Notes: a model not told the origin generated them from the sequence alone. DNA of 36,981 nucleotides from Gammaproteobacteria bacterium (GCA_013150915.1 JAADJE010000021.1:1-36981); one strand, 5' to 3'; counted from the stretch's first letter, positions 23,998 through 32,447 are shown. A program made the numbers and translations.

Positions 23998-25220
23998 CAA
24001 TCGTTTTTATTTGGAGCGAAGCCAGTACCGGCAAACATAATTCCCAGAACCAGCATCGCTAGCATGGCGTGTTCCTGATAAAAAGGCGTATTGAACAGCC
24101 CGGCGATAAGTGGAATTGAGAAGCCACCCATGCCGCCATACCATGCCCAGACAGGGACGGCGTGGGGCGGCGTTCGCCAGATAGAAATAATTTTTTGAAA
24201 GATGATATAGAAGAAACCAAGCATGGAAAGTAGACCAACGATACCTTGCTCTATGAGTTGTGTCAGAAACATATTGTGGGCGTGACCAAACTTTTTTACA
24301 TTCGCCAATTTGTCATCTTTGGTGACAAATTCCATATCATTGATGGCCTTATAATTCCTGGGCCCAACCCCCCATACCAGGTCTTTTCCCTCGGCGAGTT
24401 TAGCAAAGGCAATCTCCCAGGCTTCTATACGTTGGCTATCCGAGCTCTTTATACGGTCAATAGAGTATTGTCTCGTTATGTCCTTACTGAAAATGTTATC
24501 AGGAAACATCTGGACTAAAATAGAGATCACCAGGATTGACAGGCCAGCGCCAGCGAGCCAGGCCATCGCCGTTCTTAACCGAAAAGTCAGGATAGCAAGC
24601 AGGACAAAGGTCAGGCTAATGGCAAGCATACTGCCGCGACTGCCCATATAGACCAGAGAGATAAGTTGAATCAATAGTGAAGCACGAAGGAAGTTTGTCA
24701 GTTTTCGGGACATAGGCTGTTTATCCAGCAACAATCCTGCATTCACTAAAATTGAAATCCCCAGGTATATCGATGATTGAGTTAGTATTCCAGCTGAATG
24801 GAACTGAAAATCCGTCCTGAAGTGGAACAAAAACTCCACCAGCCCATAAACCAGTCCACCGAGTACACCGACCACGATTAACAGCGCAATTCGACGGTGC
24901 TCCTCTGCAGTATAACCGGCGCTATAGAGGCAGAGAAATAAAGTTAAAAAACGTAATTCATCAAAGAATCCTTTAAAGCCATTGTCAAACGGCCAGTTGA
25001 CCAGGGTACTGATGAGGGTAGCGGAAAGATAGAGTGTGACAGCGATATTGGCGGGCTTCTTCGGGATCAATGTAAGGCTGCCATTCTGAAAACGTCTGAT
25101 GAGGAAAATACAGAGATAGGAAAACCAGAAAAAGGTTTTTAGTGCCTCCAGGCTTGGCAACACCAGCACCAATAGTGAAAGCAGGCCCAGTTCGTATTTA
25201 TAGAGTTTTTCTGACGTCAT
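23997..25220 (-). CDS. O-antigen ligase/polymerase family membrane protein (Wzy_C), second copy
   Basis: A 407-residue polytopic membrane protein of the same superfamily as the gene at 21090-22319. Key region: YMGSRGSMLAISL, then DSQRIEAWEIAFAKLAEGKDLVWGVGPRNY, and the histidine motif FGHAHNMFLTQLIEQG. This copy is closer in style to WaaL O-antigen ligases that act on LPS core, but the assignment is uncertain. Its ATG overlaps the stop of the upstream GT4 gene in ATGA, and its stop overlaps the next start in TGATG, so the four genes are translationally coupled. Confidence 0.84.
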   Translation of the reverse strand: MTSEKLYKYELGLLSLLVLVLPSLEALKTFFWFSYLCIFLIRRFQNGSLTLIPKKPANIAVTLYLSATLISTLVNWPFDNGFKGFFDELRFLTLFLCLYSAGYTAEEHRRIALLIVVGVLGGLVYGLVEFLFHFRTDFQFHSAGILTQSSIYLGISILVNAGLLLDKQPMSRKLTNFLRASLLIQLISLVYMGSRGSMLAISLTFVLLAILTFRLRTAMAWLAGAGLSILVISILVQMFPDNIFSKDITRQYSIDRIKSSDSQRIEAWEIAFAKLAEGKDLVWGVGPRNYKAINDMEFVTKDDKLANVKKFGHAHNMFLTQLIEQGIVGLLSMLGFFYIIFQKIISIWRTPPHAVPVWAWYGGMGGFSIPLIAGLFNTPFYQEHAMLAMLVLGIMFAGTGFAPNKND

Positions 25221-26317
25221 TTAGCGGCGTTTACTTCAATGGCAGCCGTGAATACAGCATCCATTTTCTCAATCATTTGTTGACTGGAAAAATTCTTTTG
25301 TGCATTCAGATGGGCGGCTTCAGACATAGTAGAAATCATTTTATTATCTTTAACCATCTTTTCGAGGGCAGCAAGTACAGCATTACTGTCCCGAGCCCCA
25401 ATTATAAGGGCAGTTTCACCCGGAATTACGGCTTCATTGATACTGCCGTTGAGTGTTGTGATCGCAGGAATACCACAGGCTTGTGACTGCATCAGTGCCT
25501 GGGGTACCCCTTCATTGGCATAGGACGGCAGGCAAAATACATCCAGGGTACCCATCCACTCCGCAATGTTTTGCTGACGATTGGTGAAAATAACGCGATC
25601 ACGTAAATTGAGCTTATCGACCAGGGTGTGCAGGGTCTCCCATTGTGGGCCGTCGCCCACAATTAACAGGCGGCTGTTTTTGTCACTAAAACGACTGAAT
25701 GCCCTGATCAGATAGCGATGACCTTTCCAGCTGCGCAGCGTTGCCACGATCCCGATGATAAAAATATCTTTATCCAGTCCCAGTTTATCGCGCATTGCGG
25801 ATTTATCTGTGGGGCTGAAATAATCGAGATCGATGCCGGTGCGAACTGAGGTGATTTGCTCAGCAGGAAAATGATTGATCTTAATCAGAGTCTGTCGCAG
25901 TTTTTCTCCCGTGGTAACAACGTGGTCGCAGGATTTTGTGTAAAGCCATCGGGATGGCAGATTATCGGGTATCGGTGACGAGACGTGCCGGGTACGTACG
26001 ATCGCAGGACGATTCGCCATCATTCTTGTGGCCAGGGCAACTAGCCAGCTGTCAGTAGAGCTATGGGTATTGATGAGATCCTGAGGGTTTTCTTTAAGCC
26101 AACGGCGCAGGCTAAGAACCGCGCTGATTTTTTTTCTGCCTATCGGTAACAGCTGTACGTTCAGGCCATGTTTTTTGGCCAGGGGGCCTATCTCGGCTTC
26201 GGCCGGGCACAGCAATGAGAGTTCGTGCCCAAGTTCCGCCATACCCTGTGCTTCTTTGACGATGCGCATTTCCTGGCCACCATAGCCGAGTGAGGCTTCT
26301 GTATGGAGGATTTTCAT
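25217..26317 (-). CDS. Glycosyltransferase family 4
   Basis: A 366-residue GT-B enzyme. The N-terminal domain starts MKILHTEASLGYGGQEMRIV with the acceptor-side GGQE loop. INTHSSTDSWLVAL and VRTRHVSSP follow. The C-terminal donor domain has GIVATLRSWKGHRYLI, LLIVGDGPQ and the EGVPQALMQSQACGIPAITT motif with the conserved glutamates. It is probably an LPS core or O-antigen sugar transferase acting at the cytoplasmic face. It is the first gene of the leftward four-gene operon; its 5' flank of 175 bp is shared with the divergent dehydrogenase gene. No JUMPStart or ops sequence was seen there. Confidence 0.9.
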   Translation of the reverse strand: MKILHTEASLGYGGQEMRIVKEAQGMAELGHELSLLCPAEAEIGPLAKKHGLNVQLLPIGRKKISAVLSLRRWLKENPQDLINTHSSTDSWLVALATRMMANRPAIVRTRHVSSPIPDNLPSRWLYTKSCDHVVTTGEKLRQTLIKINHFPAEQITSVRTGIDLDYFSPTDKSAMRDKLGLDKDIFIIGIVATLRSWKGHRYLIRAFSRFSDKNSRLLIVGDGPQWETLHTLVDKLNLRDRVIFTNRQQNIAEWMGTLDVFCLPSYANEGVPQALMQSQACGIPAITTLNGSINEAVIPGETALIIGARDSNAVLAALEKMVKDNKMISTMSEAAHLNAQKNFSSQQMIEKMDAVFTAAIEVNAAK

Positions 26318-26442
26318 GGTTTTTTGATGTCTGAGCGGCAGAGCATTTAGTGATCCAAAAAGAAGACGTTAGCGCATTTTACGCTTGTATGTGGCATAAA
26401 CAACCACCCGGGTAGATTTGGTACCTTTGTGGTTCAAACTGT

Positions 26443-26448
26443 TATAAT
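26443..26448 (+). promoter_or_regulatory. Extended -10 promoter upstream of the UDP-HexNAc dehydrogenase gene
   Basis: TGTTATAAT gives a consensus TATAAT with an upstream TG one base away, the extended -10 form. TTGGTA 19 nt upstream is a poor -35, which extended -10 promoters tolerate. The predicted transcript start is about 40 nt before the ATG at 26493. Confidence 0.5.
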
Positions 26449-26492
26449 CGGCGGCTGAATAATTCATCTCAGCACCCAATTCTGGATATTTT

Positions 26493-27767
26493 ATGAATTC
26501 GAAAACGACCACTATCGCAGTTATTGGACTCGGCTATGTCGGCCTGCCATTGGCCGTAGAATTCGGCAAGCATATAAATACCATTGGTTTTGATATTGAG
26601 GGCAGCAGGATAAAGCAGCTGGTTGAGGGATATGACAAGACGATGGAAGTCGATGGGGATGAGTTAAAAGCAGCCACAAAACTTCGATACACGTCAAACA
26701 CTGACGATCTCGCTGAAGCCAATGTCTATATTGTTACGGTACCAACCCCGATAGACAGGCACAAGAACCCGGATTTGAGACCTCTGCGAAAGGCCAGCGA
26801 GATGGTTGGCTGTTATCTTTCAGCAGATGATATTGTGATCTATGAATCGACCGTCTACCCTGGGGCAACAGAAGAAGTCTGCGTCCCCATATTGGCCGCG
26901 CAATCGGGTCTTGAATTTAACCGGGACTTTTTTGTTGGCTACAGTCCAGAACGTATTAACCCGGGGGACAAAGAGCACGGTGTAACCAGCATACAAAAAG
27001 TTACTTCCGGTTCTACCCCGGCGACGGCAGACTTTGTTGATGATCTGTATAAAACTATCATTACGGCAGGAACCTACCAGGCCAGCAGCGTAAAAGTAGC
27101 CGAAGCGGCGAAGGTGATTGAAAATACTCAGCGAGACGTCAATATCGCATTGGTTAATGAGCTGGCGATGATCTTCGACAGAATGGACATAGATACCGAA
27201 GAGGTGCTCAAAGCGGCAGGAACCAAATGGAATTTCCTGCCCTTTCGACCGGGGCTGGTCGGCGGGCATTGCATCGGCGTGGACCCCTATTACCTGACGC
27301 ACAAGGCAACGGAACTTGGCTATCACCCCGAAATGATTCTGGCCGGACGCCGCATAAATGACGACATGGGCAGCTATGTCGTTGATCAGGTCACGCGTAT
27401 CATGACCCAGAACAGAATACACATCGTTGATTCAAATATACTCTTGCTGGGCCTGACATTTAAGGAAAACTGCCCAGATTTTCGCAATACACGGGTCATC
27501 GATATTGTTGAAAAATTTACTGACCAGCATGCCAACGTTGACGTTTACGATCCTTGGGTCGATGCGGATGAGGTGTATGAGGAATATGGTTTCAGGCCAT
27601 TGGCCGAGCCCGATGCAGGGGCTTACGATGCCATTATCATGGTCGTTGCCCATCAGCAGTTTATCGATATGGGCGCAGACGCTATTCGAAAATTTGGTAA
27701 AGCTGATCATGTCTTATTTGATGTTAAGTATATGTTCCCGGCCGAGAAAACTGACGGCAGGTTATAG
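26493..27767 (+). CDS. tviB: UDP-N-acetylhexosamine 6-dehydrogenase (TviB/WbpO-like)
   Basis: A 424-residue nucleotide-sugar dehydrogenase that oxidises C6 of UDP-GlcNAc (or UDP-GalNAc) twice, using NAD, to give the uronic acid. [14 protein letters not shown] at residues 8-21 binds [19 protein letters not shown] and [11 protein letters not shown] follow. Lys207 ([10 protein letters not shown]) and catalytic Cys260 ([15 protein letters not shown]) are present. The length and [18 protein letters not shown] match TviB of Vi antigen and WbpO of Pseudomonas. The following gene is the matching 4-epimerase, so the pair should supply UDP-GalNAcA for O-antigen or capsule. The symbol rests on family likeness, not on proof of the sugar. 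Confidence 0.92.
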   Translation: MNSKTTTIAVIGLGYVGLPLAVEFGKHINTIGFDIEGSRIKQLVEGYDKTMEVDGDELKAATKLRYTSNTDDLAEANVYIVTVPTPIDRHKNPDLRPLRKASEMVGCYLSADDIVIYESTVYPGATEEVCVPILAAQSGLEFNRDFFVGYSPERINPGDKEHGVTSIQKVTSGSTPATADFVDDLYKTIITAGTYQASSVKVAEAAKVIENTQRDVNIALVNELAMIFDRMDIDTEEVLKAAGTKWNFLPFRPGLVGGHCIGVDPYYLTHKATELGYHPEMILAGRRINDDMGSYVVDQVTRIMTQNRIHIVDSNILLLGLTFKENCPDFRNTRVIDIVEKFTDQHANVDVYDPWVDADEVYEEYGFRPLAEPDAGAYDAIIMVVAHQQFIDMGADAIRKFGKADHVLFDVKYMFPAEKTDGRL

Positions 27768-27925
27768 GGCACCTCGAATAATTCATGAACATGCATCTTG
27801 AGTCCAAAATGTGCCATCTCTGCGTTGTAAACCTTCGCAATAGCCAGCTATTGCGTTCGATTTCCGCCTTAATATGACTCATTTTGAATCTCAATCTGAC
27901 ATGCACAGAACTATTAGAGGTACCC
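27767..27925. repeat. Long imperfect palindrome (~159 bp), MITE-like
   Basis: The outer arms align as GGGCACCTCGAATAATTC on the left against GGGTACCTCTAATAGTTC (reverse complement of the right), then CATG, TTGAG, CAAAATG and CAT blocks at matching spacing. The centre is a perfect 9-bp stem, CGCAATAGC-ca-GCTATTGCG (27836-27855). No open frame is carried. The element fills the gap between the dehydrogenase stop (27767) and the epimerase ATG (27927). Its right end, GAGGT (27917-27921), lies 5 nt before that ATG, so the element supplies the ribosome-binding site. I recall similar palindromes in other gammaproteobacteria but could not check. Confidence 0.85.
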
Positions 27926-27926
27926 A

Positions 27927-28963
27927 ATGACCCGATACCAGGAACTTAAACAGGAATTGCAGGCTCGGCCACAGCTCGGCCACAGCGCTGGCTAATCACC
28001 GGTGTGGCGGGTTTTATTGGCTCCAACCTGTTGGAGACATTATTAAAACTGGATCAAAAAGTTGTTGGTATTGATAATTTCTCTACCGGCCACCCGTATA
28101 ATCTTGATGCAGTACAATCCCGGGTAAGTACAGAACAGTGGCAGGGTTTTAGTTTTTCCAATCAAGATATTCGTGATGCGGATGCCTGCCTGCAGGTGTG
28201 CAAGGGAGTTGAGTACGTGTTACATCAGGCGGCGCTGGGTTCAGTTCCACGTTCTATCGAAGAGCCGTTGATGACCAATGCAAACAATATCACCGGCTTT
28301 CTTAACATGCTGGTTGCAGCGAAAGATTCCGGCGTAAAACGATTCGTTTATGCCGCATCAAGTTCAACTTATGGAGACCACCCTGGCCTGCCCAAGCAGG
28401 AAGATATCACTGGCAATCCACTCTCACCTTATGCCGTCACCAAACTGGTTAATGAACTGTATGCGAGTGTTTTTATGAAGACCTATGGGTTCAAATCGAT
28501 AGGCCTGCGCTATTTTAATATTTTCGGTCGGCGCCAGGACCCCGAGGGGGCCTACGCGGCGGTTATACCAAAATGGTTTGACGCATTAATAAAGGGTGAG
28601 GATACTTTTATTAATGGTGATGGCGAGACCTCCCGTGACTTTTGCTATATCGACAATTGTGTGCAGGCGAACTTACTTGCCGCGACCGTTACTGATGAGC
28701 TGGCCACTGACCAGGTTTATAACGTGGCTTTTGGACAAAGAACAACACTGAATGAACTTTATCGAATGATTCGAGAGCGTGTGGCAGTAGAGCATCCTGG
28801 GTGTGCCAACGTGGAGCCGGTATATCGGGACTTCCGTGCCGGAGATGTACGCCATTCACTGGCGGATATCAGTAAATCTGAAAAATTACTGGGTTATGCC
28901 CCAGAATATTCAGTGAGTGCCGGGCTTGATGAAGCAGCCAAGTGGTATCTTGAGAATAGGTGA
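27927..28963 (+). pseudogene. tviC: UDP-HexNAcA 4-epimerase (TviC/WbpP-like), frameshifted by an 11-bp duplication
   Basis: This is a short-chain epimerase of the UDP-GlcNAc(A) to UDP-GalNAc(A) type. The start [11 protein letters not shown] matches WbpP, then at codon 13-19 the frame is lost through a tandem 11-bp repeat and hits TAA at 27993-27995. After the repeat the other frame runs intact: [19 protein letters not shown] (NAD motif), [33 protein letters not shown] (Tyr/Lys pair), [44 protein letters not shown]. With one repeat copy removed the gene has 341 codons, the length of WbpP. An internal GTG at 28004 would omit the first NAD-binding strand, so an active product from it is unlikely. 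Confidence 0.85.
27963..27986 (+). repeat. 11-bp tandem duplication inside the epimerase gene
   Basis: CTCGGCCACAG occurs twice in tandem (27964-27974 and 27975-27985), with one matching base on each side. With one copy the reading is [11 protein letters not shown], in frame with the rest of the gene. Because 11 is not a multiple of three, one or four copies are in frame and two or three are not. Confidence 0.92.
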
Positions 28964-28981
28964 AGTAAGGTCAAAACAATG

Positions 28982-29102
28982 TTTTCTCGCGGGGTTCGCA
29001 GAGAACGCAGGGAGATCAAAACCTTATTTTCTGCAACAGCACTACGCTACATTTTTATTTCGTTGACTTCCCTGCGTTCTCTGCGGACTCAGCGAGAGAA
29101 AA
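28982..29102. repeat. Inverted repeat with 17-bp perfect arms (GCAGAGAACGCAGGGA type)
   Basis: CGCAGAGAACGCAGGGA (28997-29013) is perfectly complementary to 29069-29085, with weaker pairing extending outward to TTTTCTCGC and GCGAGAGAAAA. The loop is about 55 bp. The arms belong to a common dispersed type built on CAGAGAACGCAGAG. It fills the space between the epimerase gene and the next glycosyltransferase and could affect mRNA stability or termination. Confidence 0.7.
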
Positions 29103-29141
29103 GTGGCGTCTTTATGACTTTACGACAGGATCAGTGCCTGG

Positions 29142-30185
29142 ATGAGTGATGTTAAACCAGAGATTTGTTTCGTTCGCCGAAATCGTACGCCATTTGGTGG
29201 TGCGGAGAAATATCTGGAACGTCTGTCAAATCAATTATCTGAACTGGGCTATACACATCGCATAATAAATTCAAGGCTTCCCCGTTTTATTCCTTCATTT
29301 TTACGTGTTTTATTTTTTAACGTTAGTGTTTGTAGTTCCAAAGGTAATAAATTTTATTTTTCACTAGAAAGAATAAGCTGCCCGGATATCTATCGGGCAG
29401 GTGACGGTGTTCACCGGCAGTTTCTACTTACCCGGAAAAAGAGTTTTAATCTACTCAACCCCGTCTATCTATACCTTGAACGGCGTTGTTTCAATAATGC
29501 TCACCGGATAATTGCAAATTCATTGATGGTCAGGAACGAAATTATCAAACACTACAGCATTGACAGTCGAAAAATTAGTGTGATCTATTCGGGGGTAGAA
29601 CTCGATATCGATAATTCACTTGCCGGTTCTGTTAGACAGGAATTATCTATTGATCCATCAACCCGGATAATTCTATTTGTAGGCTCAGGTTTTGCACGCA
29701 AAGGGGTGTCAGAGATGTTGCGCTTAATGGCGAAACTTGAACGTAACTTTTTTGTGATTATTGTGGGCAAAGATAAACACATTTCGCATTATATTGCATT
29801 GAGCGAGCAACTGGGTCTGGCTGATAAAGTGAAGTTCACAGGGCCTGTAAGAGATGTTGATCGCTATTATGTAGATAGCGATATTCTGATGCTGCCTGCG
29901 CGTTATGAACCGTTCAGTAATGTGGCCTTAGAGGCCATGCGAGGTGGAAATGCAGTTATTACCACGAGACAGAACGGTGCTGCCGAGATACTGCAGGATG
30001 AGTTTGTGATGAAAGAGAGTGCCGATGAAAATATTTTACCGGTACTGCAGCGTTTGTTGGATGAGGCAGATTATCTGGCAAAGACCAAGCAACAGAATCT
30101 GGATACCGTTAGAGAATTTTCGATAGAAAATAATGCCCGCAAAACACTGGCCCTGATTGAAGCGACAATGAAAGACTTATCGTAG
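29142..30185 (+). CDS. WaaG-like glycosyltransferase family 4
   Basis: A 347-residue GT-B enzyme. The N-terminus has RNRTPFGGAEKYLERLS, then SLERISCPDIYRAGDGVHRQF, a block I associate with WaaG-type core glucosyltransferases. HRIIANSLMVRNEIIKHY follows. The donor-binding domain has LFVGSGFARKGVSEML, VIIVGKDK, and ARYEPFSNVALEAMRGGNAVITT with the conserved glutamates. WaaG adds glucose to heptose II of the LPS core; the sugar here is inferred. It starts 178 bp after the epimerase gene, beyond a large inverted repeat, and its ribosome-binding site is weak. The stop codon is the first part of a REP hairpin. Confidence 0.88.
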   Translation: MSDVKPEICFVRRNRTPFGGAEKYLERLSNQLSELGYTHRIINSRLPRFIPSFLRVLFFNVSVCSSKGNKFYFSLERISCPDIYRAGDGVHRQFLLTRKKSFNLLNPVYLYLERRCFNNAHRIIANSLMVRNEIIKHYSIDSRKISVIYSGVELDIDNSLAGSVRQELSIDPSTRIILFVGSGFARKGVSEMLRLMAKLERNFFVIIVGKDKHISHYIALSEQLGLADKVKFTGPVRDVDRYYVDSDILMLPARYEPFSNVALEAMRGGNAVITTRQNGAAEILQDEFVMKESADENILPVLQRLLDEADYLAKTKQQNLDTVREFSIENNARKTLALIEATMKDLS

Positions 30186-30209
30186 GAGCGCCGAGGGCGG
30201 CGCTCCTAC
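30182..30209. repeat. Perfect REP hairpin GTAGGAGCGCCG-aggg-CGGCGCTCCTAC
   Basis: A 12-bp perfect stem with a 4-nt loop. The left arm begins in the stop codon (TAG, 30183-30185) of the WaaG-like gene. No T run follows, so mRNA 3'-end protection is more likely than intrinsic termination. It lies between convergent genes. Confidence 0.85.
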
Positions 30210-30251
30210 AACTTATCTTTGCTGTTTAACTAATTGTTTTAACGTTACAAA

Positions 30252-31343
30252 TCAGGAAAGTATTTCCCCTACAGCAGAAACAACTTCTTCAGCATTAATC
30301 GCCATTAAACAATCACTAATTTTTCCATTACCACAACCGTCCAGACCGCAGGGGCGGCAGGAATATTCCTTTGTCAATACCGTATGCTTAACTTGCCACG
30401 GCCCCCATATTTTTTCATTACTGGGCCCGAATAAAACCACACAGGGAGTGTTCATGGCGGCTGCGATGTGCATGGGGACGGAATCGAGACCAATAAAGCA
30501 TCGGGCACGGCCAATCAATGCTGAAAGCTCTTTCAGGTTCAGTTCACCGGCAAGGTTTACAACAGGAAGCCCGTCGACATCCGATATAATTTGATTAATG
30601 GTTTCCATTTCAGATGAATCCGATGCTGAAGTTAATACCAGCTTATAGCCATTGTCATGGAGTTGCTGCAGTACTTCAACGACCCCCTGACGTGACCAGC
30701 CTTTGAACATCCAGCGAGAGGTAGGCTGTACTAACAGGTAAGCGCCCTCCTTGAGTTTGTGCTGTTGCAGTATTTTATCAATTTTATTCTCTGCCTGATC
30801 ACCGGGTACCAGCGCCAGTCGCCTGTTTTCACTGTTGGGATAAATACCCAAACGGCGTAATGCATCGAGATGCACCTCAACGGTGTGGCGGGGGTTTGCC
30901 GGGATTTGATAGACATGAGTGAAGCTGTTACGCCACCAGCGCCCACGCTTGCCGGGATAAGACTGAGCGACTGAAAAGGCCGGCCTGAGCCGCCTAACCA
31001 GGCGGGCACCACGGGCATGTTCAGTGAGGTGTATGATCAGATCATATTGTCGACTACGCAGTACCTGCATCAGTTGTCGTTCCTGTTTCCACTGCGTTTT
31101 AATGCCCTGCTTTTTCCAGTTTCGATCAATAGAATGAATCCGGCTGATGGCAGGATGACCGGTTAGCATGGGTGCCGTTTCAGCATAAACCAGTGCATCG
31201 ATTTCAACATCGGGAATAGCGCTTGCCACAACGGTAAAGACTGGCGAGGCCAACAACACATCCCCAAAATGCCGTAACTTGATAATCAAGACACGGCGAA
31301 CAAGCGTCAGGTCAATCGCATCGGGCAGGTAGGATTCTTTCAT
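30252..31343 (-). CDS. waaQ: Heptosyltransferase family protein, WaaQ-like (LPS heptosyltransferase III)
   Basis: A 363-residue GT9 enzyme. The N-terminal VRRVLIIKLRHFGDVLLASPVF is characteristic of WaaQ, with Asp of HFGDV as the catalytic base. LVQPTSRWMFKGWSRQGVVEVL is the family's variant of the ADP-heptose-binding region, followed by LIGRARCFIGLDSVPMHIAAAMNTPCVVLFGPS. Four cysteines in SCRPCGLDGCGNGKISDC resemble those of WaaQ/RfaQ. It would add heptose III to heptose II of the inner core. The ATG at 31343 is used; a TTG at 31358 is the only longer alternative. A 90-bp gap with a REP element separates it from galE. Confidence 0.9.
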   Translation of the reverse strand: MKESYLPDAIDLTLVRRVLIIKLRHFGDVLLASPVFTVVASAIPDVEIDALVYAETAPMLTGHPAISRIHSIDRNWKKQGIKTQWKQERQLMQVLRSRQYDLIIHLTEHARGARLVRRLRPAFSVAQSYPGKRGRWWRNSFTHVYQIPANPRHTVEVHLDALRRLGIYPNSENRRLALVPGDQAENKIDKILQQHKLKEGAYLLVQPTSRWMFKGWSRQGVVEVLQQLHDNGYKLVLTSASDSSEMETINQIISDVDGLPVVNLAGELNLKELSALIGRARCFIGLDSVPMHIAAAMNTPCVVLFGPSNEKIWGPWQVKHTVLTKEYSCRPCGLDGCGNGKISDCLMAINAEEVVSAVGEILS

Positions 31344-31369
31344 GTAAAAAAGTACCAATATGTTATTCA

Positions 31370-31383
31370 GTTTTCGGTTTTCG
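31370..31383. repeat. Two tandem GTTTTCG heptamers
   Basis: GTTTTCG is repeated twice, followed by the related GTCTTTA. The period of 7 matches the arrays at 5373, 5862 and 11085, although the unit differs. It lies next to a REP element in the waaQ-galE gap. Confidence 0.55.
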
Positions 31384-31396
31384 GTCTTTAGCCTTC

Positions 31397-31420
31397 GTAG
31401 GAGCGCCGCCCTCGGCGCGA
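31397..31420. repeat. REP element GTAGGAGCGCCG-ccct-CGGCGCGA
   Basis: Same 5' arm as the hairpin at 30182. The stem is GCGCCG/CGGCGC around CCCT, and the end CGCGA matches the copy at 36278-36299 read on the other strand. It is the typical asymmetric form of this repeat. Confidence 0.75.
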
Positions 31421-31433
31421 TTTCTTTCCCCTT

Positions 31434-32447
31434 TTACCTGGATTTGTTCCGTACCCTCGCCCACTTCTCTTCCCAGTCATAGGCAGTTTGACATATAACT
31501 TCCAGATCCTGGTACTGTATTTTCCAGTCCAGTGTTTGATGTATCAGTCTATTGTCAGCGATCAGTTCTGGCGGGTCACCGGCACGCCGGGGGGTTTCGA
31601 TAATTTTGAAATCGACACCACTGACCTTCCTTACCGTCTGCATGACGTCACGAACAGAGTACCCTTGTCCATAGCCACAGTTCATAATTGTGGAGTCACC
31701 CCCCTGGCGCAGATAATTCAGTGCAGACAAATGGGCCGAAGCGAGATCCTCAACATGGATATAGTCACGGACGCCTGTCCCATCCGGTGTTGGGTAATCA
31801 GTACCAAATATACTGACAGAATTCCGCAGGCCAAGCGCGGTCTGACAGGCCACTTTTATCAGGTGTGTTGCTTCCGGTGTTGCCTGGCCGATGCTCAGAT
31901 CGGCCCGTGCACCGGCGACATTAAAGTAGCGTAGCGCGATAAAGCGAAAGTTGTCTTCGATATTCGGTCGATTGGCCAGATCCTGCATCATCCACTCTGT
32001 CATCAGCTTTGATCGACCATAGGCGTTGATGGGTACTGTGTTTGTCTGCTCTGTAGCCGGTTGCTGTTCAGGGATACCGTAGACCGCAGCAGTCGACGAG
32101 AAGACAAATTGATCGACCCCGCTATTGATGCAGGCCTGTAGAAGATTACGGGAGTTTTGTGTGTTGTTGCGGTAATACTTTAGTGGGTCGGTGACCGATT
32201 CGGGAACCACGATATGACCGGCAAAATGAATGACCGTATCGACGCCATGTTCCCGCATGAGCTGTGATGTCAGCTCGATATCCCCGGCATCGCCTTCAAC
32301 CAGCGTAGCCTCATCCGGTACCGCCCAGCGATGGCCGGAGTAAAAATTGTCAATCACAACGACTTTTTCGTTAGCCTCTATTAGCTGATGGCAGGTATGT
32401 GATCCAATATAGCCGGCACCACCTGTAAGCAGTACAGATTTAGTCAT
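31434..32447 (-). CDS. galE: UDP-glucose 4-epimerase GalE
   Basis: A 337-residue short-chain epimerase interconverting UDP-glucose and UDP-galactose (some members also the N-acetyl forms). LLTGGAGYIGSHT at residues 7-18 binds NAD. FSSTAAVYG and the Tyr143/Lys147 pair (YGRSK) form the active site. RYFNVAGARADLSIGQ and PTPDGTGVRDYIHVEDLA are diagnostic of GalE. The ATG overlaps the waaC stop by 8 nt, so the two are co-translated, pointing to a role in supplying UDP-Gal for LPS rather than in galactose breakdown. Confidence 0.96.
   Translation of the reverse strand: MTKSVLLTGGAGYIGSHTCHQLIEANEKVVVIDNFYSGHRWAVPDEATLVEGDAGDIELTSQLMREHGVDTVIHFAGHIVVPESVTDPLKYYRNNTQNSRNLLQACINSGVDQFVFSSTAAVYGIPEQQPATEQTNTVPINAYGRSKLMTEWMMQDLANRPNIEDNFRFIALRYFNVAGARADLSIGQATPEATHLIKVACQTALGLRNSVSIFGTDYPTPDGTGVRDYIHVEDLASAHLSALNYLRQGGDSTIMNCGYGQGYSVRDVMQTVRKVSGVDFKIIETPRRAGDPPELIADNRLIHQTLDWKIQYQDLEVICQTAYDWEEKWARVRNKSR

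Noticed and set aside
26318-26492. JUMPStart/ops antitermination site upstream of the glycan operons
   Set aside because: I looked for GGCGGTAG and the longer JUMPStart pattern on both strands and saw none.
26820-27422. 200-residue open frame on the minus strand inside the dehydrogenase gene
   Set aside because: It lies wholly within a strongly conserved gene on the other strand and shows no recognisable domain.
28004-28963. Epimerase gene starting at GTG 28004 as a complete gene
   Set aside because: This start falls inside the NAD-binding motif and removes the first beta strand. The homologous N-terminus is present upstream in the other frame.
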